From the NCBI RefSeq assembly GCF_003063295.1, contig NZ_MUXF01000005.1, forward strand, positions 148,462-212,461: DNA of 64,000 nt. The letters run 5' to 3'. Numbering within the stretch: the first letter of the stretch is position 1; the number at the start of each line of letters is the position of its first letter. Source of the DNA: Arcobacter lacus. Lineage in GTDB: Bacteria > Campylobacterota > Campylobacteria > Campylobacterales > Arcobacteraceae. Under the pieces are notes generated by a model. It was not told the origin of the DNA and did no database searches. It saw only the letters and a list, made by a program, of their open reading frames with translations. The translations under genes and the position numbers were made by a program. Below, in pieces: positions 1 to 9,310 of this stretch.

Positions 1-630
1 ACAATGCTTGTAGCATTTCCAATTGGAGTTATGACAGCTATTTATCTTGAAGAGTTTGCAGGTGATAATAAATTTACAAGATTTATTGAAATAAATATTA
101 ATAACCTTGCAGCTATTCCATCTATTTTATTTGGACTTTTAGGACTTGCAATATTTATAAACCTTTTTGGAATGCCAAGAAGTTCACCTTTAGTTGGAGG
201 TTTAACTTTAGCACTTATGACTTTACCAATTATAATAGTTAGTTCAAGAGCGGCACTTAGAGCAGTTCCTGATAGTATAAGACAAGCTGGATATGGTTTA
301 GGATTAAATAAAATCCAAGTTACACGAGATCACGTTTTACCTTTAGCATTTCCTGGAATTTTAACAGGTTCAATTATTGGTTTAGCACAAGCTATGGGAG
401 AAACAGCTCCTTTAATTATTATTGGAATGATAGCCTTTATTCCTGATGCTCCAACGATGGTTACTCAAGCTGCAACAGTTATGCCAGCACAACTATTTAC
501 TTGGGCAGGAATGCCAGAAGGTATGTATATAGAAAAAACAGCAGCAGGAATTTTGGTTTTATTAACAATCTTAATTTCATTAAATGCAATAGCAATTTAT
601 CTTAGAAAAAAATTAGAAGTAAAATGGTAA
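1..630 (+). CDS. pstA: Phosphate ABC transporter permease PstA (C-terminal part)
   Basis: Inner-membrane permease subunit of the high-affinity phosphate importer PstSCAB. The reading frame is open from the first base of the window, so only the C-terminal ~209 residues are present; the ATG at position 4 is internal. Visible are several hydrophobic segments, the region around IPSILFGLLGL, and the cytoplasmic loop (about residues 75-120 of the fragment) with an RAALRAVPDSIRQAGYGLG stretch, which resembles the EAA-type loop that contacts the ATPase. It ends in a short basic tail. pstB follows 15 bp downstream with its own ribosome binding site, and phoU overlaps pstB, which fixes the assignment to the phosphate operon. 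The upstream genes pstS and pstC are presumably left of the window. Confidence 0.93.
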   Translation, partial: TMLVAFPIGVMTAIYLEEFAGDNKFTRFIEININNLAAIPSILFGLLGLAIFINLFGMPRSSPLVGGLTLALMTLPIIIVSSRAALRAVPDSIRQAGYGLGLNKIQVTRDHVLPLAFPGILTGSIIGLAQAMGETAPLIIIGMIAFIPDAPTMVTQAATVMPAQLFTWAGMPEGMYIEKTAAGILVLLTILISLNAIAIYLRKKLEVKW

Positions 631-645
631 AAGGAAAAAATAAAA

Positions 646-1416
646 ATGAATACAGATAATAAAATTAAAATAGATACAAAAAACTTAAATCTATTTTATG
701 GCTCAAATCAAGCTTTACATGATATCAATGTTAGTTTATTTGAAAATAAAATCACAGCATTAATTGGACCATCAGGTTGTGGAAAATCAACATTTTTAAG
801 ATGTATAAATAGAATGAATGATTTAATTCCAATAGTTAAAATAGATGGTCAAATAATAATAGATAATAAAAATATCTACGACAAAGATGTTGATGAGGTG
901 AGTGTTAGAAAAAAAATAGGAATGGTTTTTCAACAACCAAATCCTTTTCCAAAATCAATTTATGACAATGTAGCTTATGCTCCACTAAAACATGGAATTG
1001 TAAAAAAAGGTAAAGAGTGTGATGAGTTAGTTGAAAGCTCACTTATTAAATCTGGACTTTGGAATGAAGTAAAAGATAAATTAACACAACCAGGAACTTC
1101 ACTTTCAGGAGGCCAACAACAAAGACTTTGTATTGCTAGAACAATTGCTGTTCGTCCAGAAGTTATTTTAATGGATGAACCAACATCTGCACTTGACCCA
1201 ATAAGTACTGAAAAAATAGAAGCACTTATGCTTGATTTAAAACAAGATTATACGATTATTACTGTAACTCACAATATGCAACAAGCAGCGCGTGTTGCAG
1301 ATTATACGGCATTTTTCCATTTAGGAAAACTAATAGAGTATGATATAACAGAAACTATTTTTGTTAATCCACATAATAAAAAAACAGAAGATTACATCAC
1401 AGGGAGATTTGGATAA
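646..1416 (+). CDS. pstB: Phosphate ABC transporter ATP-binding protein PstB
   Basis: ATPase that powers phosphate import through PstC/PstA at the inner face of the cytoplasmic membrane. The 256-residue length is typical. Walker A is GPSGCGKST at residues 41-49, the Q-loop lies in the FQQPNPFP segment near residue 96, the ABC signature LSGGQ is at 153-157, Walker B ILMDEPT at 174-180, and the switch histidine is in VTHNMQ. The [14 protein letters not shown] segment is characteristic of PstB among ABC ATPases. An AAAGGAAAA ribosome binding site precedes the ATG. The stop codon shares one base with the phoU start (TAATG), indicating translational coupling. Confidence 0.97.
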   Translation: MNTDNKIKIDTKNLNLFYGSNQALHDINVSLFENKITALIGPSGCGKSTFLRCINRMNDLIPIVKIDGQIIIDNKNIYDKDVDEVSVRKKIGMVFQQPNPFPKSIYDNVAYAPLKHGIVKKGKECDELVESSLIKSGLWNEVKDKLTQPGTSLSGGQQQRLCIARTIAVRPEVILMDEPTSALDPISTEKIEALMLDLKQDYTIITVTHNMQQAARVADYTAFFHLGKLIEYDITETIFVNPHNKKTEDYITGRFG

Positions 1417-2084
1417 TGTTAAAACCATATGAAACAAAATTACAAAATATTAAAGAAGAGATTCAACAAATTGGAGTATCAGTTATTGAAGCATTAGAAA
1501 TTTGTCTAAAAGCTTTAAATGATAGAAGAATTGAAGATTTAAGCAATGTTGAAATTAGTGAAAAAAAGATTTTATTAAAATCAAATGAAATTGATAACAT
1601 TATAGTTGGAACTTTAGCTTTATATTCACCAGAAGCAAAAGATTTAAGAAGATTGGTGTCTTTTTTAAAGATTACAAATGAACTTGTAAGAACAGGTTCA
1701 AATGCAAAAGATTTTGCAAAAATGTTTAAAAAATCCTATTCACAAGATTTGGATACAGCTATTATTTTAGAATATGCGATTCCTCTTTTAAAATCAGCAT
1801 TATTGTCTTTACAAACGGCAACTTCTATTATTGATGAACATGATGAAAAACAAATCGAAGAAAAATATCATAGAGTTGTTGTTGAAGAGAGTAAAACTGA
1901 TGATTTATATTTGATGATAGAAAAAAATATTTTAAAACTAATTACAAAAAAACTTGATTTATCAAAAGAATATTTTGATATTTTAAGTAGTTTAAGAAGA
2001 TTAGAAAAAATAGCTGATCGTGCTGTTTCTATTGCAAAATTATTGCAGTTTGCTCAAGTAGGTGGAGATATAGTTCAATCATAA
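1416..2084 (+). CDS. phoU: Phosphate signalling protein PhoU
   Basis: Cytoplasmic helical protein that links the activity of the Pst transporter to the PhoR-type sensor kinase and restrains phosphate uptake. The 222 residues are predicted to be almost entirely helical and form two PhoU repeats, each with an E/D-rich core: around SNVEISEKKILLKSNEID in the first half, and the segment before YLMIEKNILKL with LRRLEKIADRAV in the second. The second PhoU repeat motif, LxRIaDrAxxIA-like, is clear near residues 195-207. The start overlaps the pstB stop by one base, the normal arrangement in pst operons. A two-component system follows two genes later. Confidence 0.93.
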   Translation: MLKPYETKLQNIKEEIQQIGVSVIEALEICLKALNDRRIEDLSNVEISEKKILLKSNEIDNIIVGTLALYSPEAKDLRRLVSFLKITNELVRTGSNAKDFAKMFKKSYSQDLDTAIILEYAIPLLKSALLSLQTATSIIDEHDEKQIEEKYHRVVVEESKTDDLYLMIEKNILKLITKKLDLSKEYFDILSSLRRLEKIADRAVSIAKLLQFAQVGGDIVQS

Positions 2085-2101
2085 ATTCTTTATGATATAA
2101 T
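2074..2101 (+). promoter_or_regulatory. Candidate promoter for the PsiE-family gene
   Basis: A TATAAT box at 2096-2101 lies 16 bp downstream of a weak TTCAAT box (2074-2079). It sits only 6 bp before the ATG at 2108, which has no Shine-Dalgarno sequence, so a transcript from here would be leaderless or nearly so. This is inferred from sequence only; AT-rich genomes produce chance TATAAT boxes. Confidence 0.4.
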
Positions 2102-2107
2102 TTTTTT

Positions 2108-2512
2108 ATGAAAAAAGCTATAAACAAAATCTCAAATTACTTTAGTTCGAACTTTGAAGTTTTAGTTGCAACAATTATCTTTTTAACGATACTTGTTGCA
2201 GGGCATGACTTTTATAGAGCAATTATTCTAATGTTAGAATTTATTGTTATTATGGAAGTTGTAAAAATGATCTCGGATTTTATAAAAAAAGAAACATTAA
2301 GACTTAGATATGTTTTGGATATTTTTATAATATTTTTGATTCGAGAAGTTGTTATTTTATCTGCAAATAAAAATAGAGATTATATTGATATAACATTTTT
2401 ACTTTTTGTAATCTTTGTATTTTTTATATTTAGAATTCTTGCGATTAGATACTCTCCTGGACCTAAAGATGGAAATGAAAAAACAAATAAAGCTATAGAA
2501 AATGACGAATAA
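2108..2512 (+). CDS. psiE: PsiE-family membrane protein (phosphate-starvation-inducible type)
   Basis: Small integral membrane protein of 134 residues with four predicted transmembrane segments, at about residues 16-32, 36-55, 68-84 and 90-110, and a charged cytoplasmic tail. The block RLRYVLDIFIIFLIREVVI in the middle resembles the conserved segment of the PsiE family, whose E. coli member is induced by phosphate starvation; the biochemical role of the family is unknown. Its position between phoU and a two-component system agrees with a phosphate-linked role. There is no recognisable Shine-Dalgarno sequence before the ATG. It overlaps the following response regulator gene by 11 bp. Confidence 0.75.
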   Translation: MKKAINKISNYFSSNFEVLVATIIFLTILVAGHDFYRAIILMLEFIVIMEVVKMISDFIKKETLRLRYVLDIFIIFLIREVVILSANKNRDYIDITFLLFVIFVFFIFRILAIRYSPGPKDGNEKTNKAIENDE

Positions 2513-3179
2513 CAAACTTATTTTAATTATAGAAGATGAAGAAGATATTTTAGAACTTCTTGAGTATACATTACAAAAAGAGGGTTATGAAACTATTGGA
2601 TTTTTAACTATTGATAAAAATGTAAAAAAAGTTTTAGATGAAGAACAAATAGATTTAATATTAATGGATAGAAATCTACCAAATATTGAAGGTACCACTT
2701 TTATAAACGAAATAAAAAAAGAGGGTTATACTAATCCTGTTATTTATCTAACTGCAAAAGATAAAGATGAAGATATTTTAGAAGGTTTTGAGTCTTATGC
2801 TGATGATTACATTACAAAACCTTTTAACATAAAAGAGTTATGTGCTAGAGTAAAAGCAGTAATAAAAAGAACTTCAAAAGAGCTTGATATTTTAAAAGTT
2901 AAAGATATGGTTTATAATGCTTCAAATAGAAAGTTTTATATCGAAGATAAAGAGATTGACCTAACTCACCTTGAACATGATTTACTTTTAGAATTTATTA
3001 AAAATAAAGATATTTTGATGACAAGAGAACATCTGTTAAATATTGTTTGGCAAGACTCTTTTGATAAAAAAGAGAAAACAGTAAATGTTGCAATTAAAAG
3101 GTTAAAAGCCAAAATTGACCCTGATGGAACAAAAAATTATATTCGTTCAGTTAGAGGTGAAGGTTATATTTTTTGTTAA
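2502..3179 (+). CDS. OmpR/PhoB-type response regulator, probably phosphate-responsive
   Basis: Two-component transcription factor of 225 residues: an N-terminal receiver domain (about 1-120) with the acidic pocket E11-D12-E13, phospho-acceptor D56 in LILMDRNLP, T84 and K106 (ITKPF), followed by an OmpR-type winged-helix domain (about 130-225) ending in the usual VRGEGYIF wing motif. Its gene overlaps the upstream PsiE gene and the downstream kinase gene, so all three are probably cotranscribed. Immediate proximity to pstAB-phoU suggests control of phosphate genes, like PhoB or Campylobacter PhosR, but the regulon cannot be read from the sequence. No Pho-box was identified. Confidence 0.88.
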   Translation: MTNNKLILIIEDEEDILELLEYTLQKEGYETIGFLTIDKNVKKVLDEEQIDLILMDRNLPNIEGTTFINEIKKEGYTNPVIYLTAKDKDEDILEGFESYADDYITKPFNIKELCARVKAVIKRTSKELDILKVKDMVYNASNRKFYIEDKEIDLTHLEHDLLLEFIKNKDILMTREHLLNIVWQDSFDKKEKTVNVAIKRLKAKIDPDGTKNYIRSVRGEGYIFC

Positions 3180-4558
3180 AAATTCATCAACTATTTTTAC
3201 GAACTTATTTCACTATTTTTGTTGCGATTTTAATAACTTTGACTTTAGTTACTTATTTTTGGGCAAAAAATTTATATATAAATCAAATAGAAAAAACTCT
3301 TATTCAAAATATTGATACTTTATCTATTGTTTTAAAAGACCAAAATAATTTATCACATATAAAAAATATTGTAAGAGATTTGCATAGTGAATTAAATTTA
3401 AGAATTACTATAATAGATGAACAAGGTGAAGTAATCGCCGAAAGTGATCAAAATCTAGCTTTTATAAAAAATCATGCAAATAGACCAGAAATAATTCAAG
3501 CTAAAAATGTAGGTTGGGGAAAAGATAAAAGAAACTCTGAAACTATAAAAAAAGAACTTTTATATATTGCAAAAAAATTTGAAACAGATAATTCTACTTA
3601 TTATATTAGAATGGCAGATTATACAAATAAAATTGCTGATAATTTTATGAAATTAACTCTTGAAATTTTTATGTATATTACATTTTTTCTAATAATTGCA
3701 TTTTTAGCAACATATTTTATAAGCCTTAAAATCAAAAAAGAAACAGATACTATTTTATATTTTCTTACGCAACTAACAAATAAAAAAAGTTTAATTCCTT
3801 TACGTTCAACTTATACATATGAGTTTTATAAAATCACAAAACTATTAAATAAAGTTGCTATCAAATTATCAAAAAAAGATAAACAAAAGTCAAAACAAAA
3901 TGCAAAACTAAAACTAGCAAATAGACAAAAAGATGAGATAATATCAGCAATCTCTCATGAGTTTAAAAATCCAATTGCGATAATTTCTGGATATAGTGAA
4001 ACTATTTTAAATGATAAAGATATGCCAGAACTTATGAAAGTAAAGTTTTTAAATAAGATTTATTCTAATTCAAATAAAATGTCACATATTATTGATAAAT
4101 TGAGATTAACTTTAAAATTAGAAGAGGGCAAACAAGAACTGCTTTTAGTTCCTTGTTCTACAAAAAAAATAGTAGAAAATTGTGTGAGTGATTTAAAAGA
4201 TAAATATAAAAATAGAGAGATTGTAATAAAAGGGGAAGATGTTTTAATAAAAGTTGATGAAACTTTGATTTCTATGGCAATTTCAAATTTAATAGAGAAT
4301 TCATTAAAATATTCACAAAAAGAGGTTATTGTCGAGCTTTCAAAAGAGTATATTTGTATTATTGATAAAGGTATTGGAATAGAAAAAAAAGAGTTAGAGA
4401 ATATCAATCAAAAATTTTATAGAATATCAAATAATGGATGGAATAACTCTTTGGGATTAGGATTATTTATCGTTCAATCAATACTAAATTTACATAATTT
4501 TAAACTAGAAATTGAATCTGAAATAAATATCGGTTCTAAATTTTATATAAAATATTAA
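3173..4558 (+). CDS. Sensor histidine kinase, partner of the adjacent response regulator
   Basis: Membrane sensor kinase of 461 residues. The start is a TTG at 3173 inside the 3' end of the regulator gene. An N-terminal transmembrane helix (about residues 9-30), a periplasmic sensing region of ~135 residues and a second helix (about 165-185) precede a linker and the kinase core. The H-box SAISHEFKNPIAI places the phosphorylated histidine at residue 262. The ATP-binding domain shows an N-box (ISNLIENSLKYS), a G1 motif (IDKGIGIEKKE) and a G2-like GLGLFIVQSI. The context predicts a PhoR-like role, although the periplasmic domain is larger than that of E. coli PhoR. A hairpin terminator follows directly. 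Confidence 0.88.
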   Translation: MLKIHQLFLRTYFTIFVAILITLTLVTYFWAKNLYINQIEKTLIQNIDTLSIVLKDQNNLSHIKNIVRDLHSELNLRITIIDEQGEVIAESDQNLAFIKNHANRPEIIQAKNVGWGKDKRNSETIKKELLYIAKKFETDNSTYYIRMADYTNKIADNFMKLTLEIFMYITFFLIIAFLATYFISLKIKKETDTILYFLTQLTNKKSLIPLRSTYTYEFYKITKLLNKVAIKLSKKDKQKSKQNAKLKLANRQKDEIISAISHEFKNPIAIISGYSETILNDKDMPELMKVKFLNKIYSNSNKMSHIIDKLRLTLKLEEGKQELLLVPCSTKKIVENCVSDLKDKYKNREIVIKGEDVLIKVDETLISMAISNLIENSLKYSQKEVIVELSKEYICIIDKGIGIEKKELENINQKFYRISNNGWNNSLGLGLFIVQSILNLHNFKLEIESEINIGSKFYIKY

Positions 4559-4561
4559 TTT

Positions 4562-4583
4562 ACACTTAATTTAAGTGTTTTTT
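4562..4583 (+). terminator. Rho-independent terminator after the kinase gene
   Basis: A perfect 7-bp stem (ACACTTA / TAAGTGT) with a 3-base loop is followed by six T residues, starting 3 bp after the kinase stop codon. It separates the phosphate/two-component genes from rplM. The stem is AT-rich and therefore weak. Confidence 0.6.
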
Positions 4584-4633
4584 AAGTATTACTTCACTAA
4601 TATTTCAACTCATTAAAAAAGCGGAGAAAATAA

Positions 4634-5053
4634 ATGAAATTTACTCAAATGGCACATGCTAACGAAATCAAAAGAGATTGGATAGTAGTTGATGCAACTG
4701 ATAAAGTATTCGGAAGAATTATTACAGAAGTAGCTACTATTTTAAGAGGTAAAAACAAACCTTGTTTTACACCAAATGTAGACTGCGGAGATTTTGTTGT
4801 AATTATAAATGCATCAAAAGCAAAATTTTCTGGTAAAAAATTAGAAAGTAAAAACTATTTTACTCACTCAGGTTATTTTGGTAGTACAAAAACTCACAAA
4901 ATGTCTGAAATGTTTGAAAAAAATCCAGAAAAACTATACAAATTAGCTACAAGAGGGATGCTTCCAAAAACTACTCTTGGTAAAGAAATGTTAAAAAAAT
5001 TAAAAGTATATGCAGGAAGTGAACATCCTCATACTGCACAAATTAAAGGATAA
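4634..5053 (+). CDS. rplM: Large-subunit ribosomal protein uL13
   Basis: Structural protein of the 50S subunit. The 139 residues match the usual ~142 length. Family hallmarks are visible: the [19 protein letters not shown] opening, [24 protein letters not shown], and [22 protein letters not shown] near the C-terminus. A GGAG ribosome binding site precedes the ATG. rpsI follows 5 bp downstream, the almost universal uL13-uS9 pairing. Confidence 0.98.
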   Translation: MKFTQMAHANEIKRDWIVVDATDKVFGRIITEVATILRGKNKPCFTPNVDCGDFVVIINASKAKFSGKKLESKNYFTHSGYFGSTKTHKMSEMFEKNPEKLYKLATRGMLPKTTLGKEMLKKLKVYAGSEHPHTAQIKG

Positions 5054-5058
5054 TAGTA

Positions 5059-5448
5059 ATGGCAAAAGTATATGCAACTGGAAGAAGAAAAACATCAATA
5101 GCTAAAGTATGGTTAGAGTCTGGAAATGGACAATTAACAATTAATGGTCAAACTTTAGATGCTTGGTTAGGTGGACATGAGTCTATCAAAAAAAGAGTTA
5201 TTCAACCATTAAATGTTTCTAAACAAGAAACTTCTGTAAACATTGTAGTTAAAACTTTAGGTGGAGGATATTCTGCTCAAGCTGACGCTGCAAGACACGG
5301 AATTTCAAGAGCTTTAGTTGCTTTTGATGAGCAATTCAGAACTATCTTAAAACCTTATGGTTTATTAACAAGAGATTCAAGATCTGTTGAAAGAAAAAAA
5401 TTCGGAAAGAAAAAAGCAAGAAAATCTTCTCAATTCTCAAAAAGATAA
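5059..5448 (+). CDS. rpsI: Small-subunit ribosomal protein uS9
   Basis: Structural protein of the 30S subunit; its C-terminal tail reaches the P-site tRNA. It has 129 residues, close to the normal ~130. The [14 protein letters not shown] start, the [20 protein letters not shown] core and the basic tail with [22 protein letters not shown] ending in the conserved SKR are all present. It forms a two-gene operon with rplM and is closed by a strong hairpin terminator. Confidence 0.98.
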   Translation: MAKVYATGRRKTSIAKVWLESGNGQLTINGQTLDAWLGGHESIKKRVIQPLNVSKQETSVNIVVKTLGGGYSAQADAARHGISRALVAFDEQFRTILKPYGLLTRDSRSVERKKFGKKKARKSSQFSKR

Positions 5449-5487
5449 TTGGAATTTTCAAAGAGTATATTTCTTATTCTCAAAAAA

Positions 5488-5514
5488 GGAGCGACGAAAG
5501 TTGCTCCTTTTTTT
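5488..5514 (+). terminator. Rho-independent terminator after rpsI
   Basis: An 8-bp stem (GGAGCGAC paired with GTTGCTCC, one G-T pair) with a GAAA tetraloop is followed by seven T residues. A run of six A residues just upstream extends the stem. Confidence 0.88.
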
Positions 5515-5548
5515 ATATCATTTTTATAAAAAAACTATACAATACGAT

Positions 5549-7051
5549 ATGAAATTTTTAACTATATTCACAATCTTAATAACTTTTTTAAATGCAAGTA
5601 CACTAACTTTGAGTATGACTTCAAGTCCAAGTAGGTTAAATCCAATATTATCAAATGATAGCGCAAGTACAGAGATATCAGATTGGCTTTTTAATGGACT
5701 TTTTAAATACGATAAAGATGGAAATGTAACTACTGATTTAGCAAAATCATATTATTTTGAAACACCAACAAAATTAGTCATAAAATTAAAAGATAATGTT
5801 TTATGGCATGATAAAGTAAAACTTTCTTCAAAAGATGTCGTATTTACTTACGAACAAGTTATAAATCCTAAAGTTTTTAATTCTATAAAATCAAATTTTC
5901 AAGAAGTTGAGAGCGTAAAAGCAATAGATGATTTGACGATTGAAGTAAATTATAAAAAACCATATTTTAAAGCAATTGAGACTTGGATGGTTGGTCTTTT
6001 ACCACATCATATTCTAAAAGATGAAAAAGATTTGATGACAAGCTCTTTTAATAAAAATCCAATAGGAACAGGTTCATATAAGTTAAAAGAGTTTAAAGTA
6101 GGGCAAGATATAGAACTTATTGCAAATGAAGATTATTTTGAAGGGAAACCAAAAATTGATAAAATTTTATACAAGTTTCTACCTGATTTAAATACATCTT
6201 TTTTATATTTGAAAGAAAAAAAACTTGATATTGGTTCGTTAGATGCAATTCAAGTTGATAGACAAATTGATGACAATTTTAAAAATGATTATACAATAAT
6301 ACAAAAACCAGCTTTTACATACAGCTATTTAGGTTTTAATTTAAAGAATGAAAAATTTAAAAATAAAAAAGTTCGAGAAGCTATATCTTTAGCCATAAAT
6401 AGACAAGAATTAGTTGATATTTTATTTTTTGGTTATGGGCGAGTTTGTAATGGTCCTTTTATGCCAGATTCTTATGCTTACAATGAAGAAGTAAAAGATA
6501 TAAAACAAGATGTAATAAAAGCAAAAGAACTTTTAAAAGAAGCAGGTTATGATGAAAATCATCCTTTTACTTTTGAAGTTGTAACGAATACAGGCAATGA
6601 TATAAGAGTAAATGCTGCTCAAATTTTACAATATCAACTTCAAAAAGTTGGTGTAAATATGAAAATTAGAGTTATGGAATGGCAAGCTTTTTTAAATACA
6701 GTTGTTCATCCTAGAAATTTTGAATCTATACTTCTTGGTTGGTCTATGCCTTTAACCCCAGACGCTTATCCTCTTTGGCATAGTTCAAGTGATAAATTAG
6801 GTGGATTTAATCTTCCTGGATATAAGAATGAAAAAGTTGATGCTTTGATAGAAAAAGGAATAAGCACAATAAATAAAGATGAATTATCAAAAATCTATAA
6901 AGAGATTTTTAAACAAATAAGTGATGATTTACCGTATTTGTTTTTGTATATTCCAGATGGAATAACAGCTGTTAATAAAAAAATAAAAAATATTGAACCT
7001 GCATTTACAGGAATAACACACAATCAAAAAGATTGGGAAATAAAAGAATAA
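5549..7051 (+). CDS. Peptide/solute-binding protein of an ABC importer (SBP family 5)
   Basis: Periplasmic substrate-binding protein of the family that serves oligopeptide, dipeptide and nickel ABC importers. It has 500 residues: a signal peptide (MKFLTIFTILITFLNA) without a lipobox cysteine, then the family-5 fold with LNPILSNDSAS near the N-terminus, the LKDNVLWHDKVKLSSKDVVFTYE-type block around residue 80, and NKKVREAISLAINRQELVD around residue 270. The reading frame is open upstream to 5387, but that part overlaps rpsI and its terminator, so the ATG at 5549 before the signal peptide is chosen. No permease or ATPase genes are adjacent, so the substrate cannot be inferred. Confidence 0.88.
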   Translation: MKFLTIFTILITFLNASTLTLSMTSSPSRLNPILSNDSASTEISDWLFNGLFKYDKDGNVTTDLAKSYYFETPTKLVIKLKDNVLWHDKVKLSSKDVVFTYEQVINPKVFNSIKSNFQEVESVKAIDDLTIEVNYKKPYFKAIETWMVGLLPHHILKDEKDLMTSSFNKNPIGTGSYKLKEFKVGQDIELIANEDYFEGKPKIDKILYKFLPDLNTSFLYLKEKKLDIGSLDAIQVDRQIDDNFKNDYTIIQKPAFTYSYLGFNLKNEKFKNKKVREAISLAINRQELVDILFFGYGRVCNGPFMPDSYAYNEEVKDIKQDVIKAKELLKEAGYDENHPFTFEVVTNTGNDIRVNAAQILQYQLQKVGVNMKIRVMEWQAFLNTVVHPRNFESILLGWSMPLTPDAYPLWHSSSDKLGGFNLPGYKNEKVDALIEKGISTINKDELSKIYKEIFKQISDDLPYLFLYIPDGITAVNKKIKNIEPAFTGITHNQKDWEIKE

Positions 7052-7060
7052 AGGAAAAAA

Positions 7061-7708
7061 TTGAATAAAATAATACTTTTTGACTTAGATGGAACTTTGA
7101 TAGATTCAACAGATGCGATAGTATCTACTTTTAGATTTGCTTTTAAAGAACAAGGATTTGATTTTAGAGGAAGTGATAAAAATATAAAAGATTTGATAGG
7201 TTACCCTCTTGATATTATGTTTGAAAGACTTGGAGTTTCAAAACAAAAAGTTTGGGACTATGTTGATAGTTATAAAAATAGATATAGAGTTATTTCTGTT
7301 GAACAGACAACTTTATTGGAAAATGCTTTTGAGGCAGTACAATTAGCTTCTAAAATAGCAAGAGTTAGTGTGGTTACTACAAAAACAAGAATGTACACTA
7401 TTCCAATACTTGATAATTTTAATATTACTCAATATTTTCAGATAATAACAGGTAGAGAAAATGTTGAAAATCCTAAACCACATCCAGAACCAATTTTAAA
7501 AACATTAGCTCAAATGAATTATGATAAAAACAAAGATGAAGTTTATATGATAGGTGATACAAAACTTGATTTAATTTGTGCAAATGAAGCTAAAGTAAAT
7601 GCAATAGGGGTTTTATGTGGTTATTCTGATGAAGAAGAACTTTTAAAATATACAAATATTGTAAAAAAAGATGCTTTAGAAGCTATAAAATATATTTCAA
7701 CTTTATAG
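7061..7708 (+). CDS. HAD-family hydrolase, phosphoglycolate-phosphatase-like
   Basis: Cytoplasmic phosphatase of the haloacid dehalogenase superfamily, 215 residues, TTG start preceded by AAAGGAAAA. Motif I FDLDGTLIDS has the nucleophile D8 and acid D10, motif II is VVTTKT, the conserved lysine is in the NPKPHPEP segment, and motif III is MIGDTKLDLICANEA. The helical cap between motifs I and II is of the Gph/PGP type. The physiological substrate is uncertain. It lies 9 bp after the solute-binding protein gene, and its stop codon directly abuts the next start. Confidence 0.87.
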   Translation: MNKIILFDLDGTLIDSTDAIVSTFRFAFKEQGFDFRGSDKNIKDLIGYPLDIMFERLGVSKQKVWDYVDSYKNRYRVISVEQTTLLENAFEAVQLASKIARVSVVTTKTRMYTIPILDNFNITQYFQIITGRENVENPKPHPEPILKTLAQMNYDKNKDEVYMIGDTKLDLICANEAKVNAIGVLCGYSDEEELLKYTNIVKKDALEAIKYISTL

Positions 7709-8755
7709 ATGATAAATATTTTAAAAATGCTATTAGCTTTATTAATAGCAGTTTCAGGCTCAATTTTATTTATCTTTTTGCATCTTCCTTTACCTTGGCT
7801 TTTAGGTGCAATATTTGCTACAACTATTGCTATTAGATTTCAAAGTATTCCTATTTCTAGTCCAAAGTTATTTTCAGCTCCTGCTAGGATATTAATAGGG
7901 CTTACTATTGGAAGTGCATTTACTCCTCATATTTTACAATATATTCCACATTATATTATGAGCCTTTTATTAGTAATTCCTTTTACAATCTTAGTTATAT
8001 TTTTTGGAACATATTACTATCATAAAGTTTTAAAATATGATTTAAAAACTTCCTATTTAGGTTCTATGCCTGGTGGTGTAATAGAGATGGTTATTATTGG
8101 ACAAGAACTAAAAGCTGATACTTCAAAAATCACTTTAATGCAAAGTTCAAGACTATTTTTTGTGGTTGTGTCTTTACCATTTATTATTCAATATATTTTT
8201 CAAATAGATATTCGTGGTAACCAGCTTTTGACAACTCCTATAAAAGATATAAATTTATTTGAATTCTCATATATTTATATTCTAGGTATGGTTGGTGCAA
8301 TCATCGCAAAAAGATTAAAACTGACAGCTGCATATTTAATAGGACCTATGATTGTTAGTATAATTTTGTATTCTACTGGATTTGTTAACACACATATTCC
8401 TGATGAATTATTAAAATTCATACAAGTTATTTTTGGAACTATTATTGGCTTTACTTTTAAAAATGTAAGTTTAAAAACTATATCAAAAACATTTTTAGCG
8501 ACTTTGGGGCATTTTGCTATTTTGATTATATTATGTGCTATTTTTATTTTTATAATATATAAATCTTTGGATTTTAAAGCTTTAGATATTTTATTGGCTT
8601 TTGGACCAGGTGGACAAACAGAGATAAATTTAGTTGCCATTTTAATTGGAGCAAATCTTCCTTATATAACTTTACATCATATAGTAAGACTTTTTATTGT
8701 TATGAATATCGCTCCAATAATTGCAAAAAGGTTAGATAGAAATAATAGTATTTAA
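7709..8755 (+). CDS. AbrB-family (AbrB duplication) integral membrane protein
   Basis: Polytopic membrane protein of 348 residues with about ten hydrophobic helices in two similar halves. Each half contains a GxPGGxxE-like element (GSMPGGVIEM near residue 130 and FGPGGQTEINLV near residue 300), typical of the membrane family named after AbrB in many databases. That family is usually annotated as a putative transporter or regulator, with no settled function. It starts on the base after the stop of the HAD phosphatase gene and overlaps the convergent lipoprotein gene by 24 bp at its 3' end. Confidence 0.75.
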   Translation: MINILKMLLALLIAVSGSILFIFLHLPLPWLLGAIFATTIAIRFQSIPISSPKLFSAPARILIGLTIGSAFTPHILQYIPHYIMSLLLVIPFTILVIFFGTYYYHKVLKYDLKTSYLGSMPGGVIEMVIIGQELKADTSKITLMQSSRLFFVVVSLPFIIQYIFQIDIRGNQLLTTPIKDINLFEFSYIYILGMVGAIIAKRLKLTAAYLIGPMIVSIILYSTGFVNTHIPDELLKFIQVIFGTIIGFTFKNVSLKTISKTFLATLGHFAILIILCAIFIFIIYKSLDFKALDILLAFGPGGQTEINLVAILIGANLPYITLHHIVRLFIVMNIAPIIAKRLDRNNSI

Positions 8756-9310
8756 TAAACTATTTGTAGATTCTTCAAGTCCTTTATTTAAAGCTTTTAC
8801 AAAACCATAAGCATCATTTGTTTCACATAAAACATTTTTATCAAAACTTATAGTTTTGATAATTTTTTTATCTTCAATTAAATCAAATTTTATTTTCAAA
8901 ATTGCGTAAGATTTATCTTCTTTAAACTCATGATAAAGTTTTATAATATCAGTTTTTAAAGTGTATTTATGCTCTATTTTTGAATCTTTTGATATCACAT
9001 TTGAAAAAATATTACTTGCTATAAAAGAGTCGATTAGTTGATTATAAATCATATTTGAAGGAAGATTTATCCACTTGTTTTTTGCATACTCTTCAAACAA
9101 ATACGGTTTTGTATTATAATAAATTGATGTTAGATTAAAACTTCGATTTACATTTGGTTCTTCTATAAAAATCGAAGACAATTTAGCATTTTGAGATATC
9201 TTTTGAGTTTTAAAATCTATTGAATAATGATTTATATCTATTCTTTGTTGTTTAAAAGTACACCCTGTAAATAACAAAAAAATTGTTAATATTAAAATAC
9301 TATTTTTCAT
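8732..9310 (-). CDS. ABC-type transport auxiliary lipoprotein of the Mla/MCE system
   Basis: Predicted lipoprotein of 192 residues: the signal peptide ends in the lipobox LFTGC with the acylated cysteine at residue 17. The remainder resembles the auxiliary lipoproteins (PqiC / ABC_trans_aux type) encoded with MCE transporters, including an early HYSIDF strand and an ISQNAKLSSIFIEEPNV segment. It is the last gene of the operon and overlaps the MCE gene by 4 bp (ATGA). The likely role is an outer-membrane partner in phospholipid traffic between the membranes. The family call is helped by context; on its own the sequence is divergent. Confidence 0.72.
   Translation of the reverse strand: MKNSILILTIFLLFTGCTFKQQRIDINHYSIDFKTQKISQNAKLSSIFIEEPNVNRSFNLTSIYYNTKPYLFEEYAKNKWINLPSNMIYNQLIDSFIASNIFSNVISKDSKIEHKYTLKTDIIKLYHEFKEDKSYAILKIKFDLIEDKKIIKTISFDKNVLCETNDAYGFVKALNKGLEESTNSLLNTIISI

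Noticed and set aside
5387..5548. Upstream extension of the solute-binding protein frame
   Set aside because: The frame runs through the end of rpsI and its terminator. The ATG at 5549 begins a clear signal peptide.
8275..8640. Long open frame opposite the AbrB-type gene
   Set aside because: Shadow of a real gene. Its translation has no recognisable features and the plus-strand frame has family motifs.
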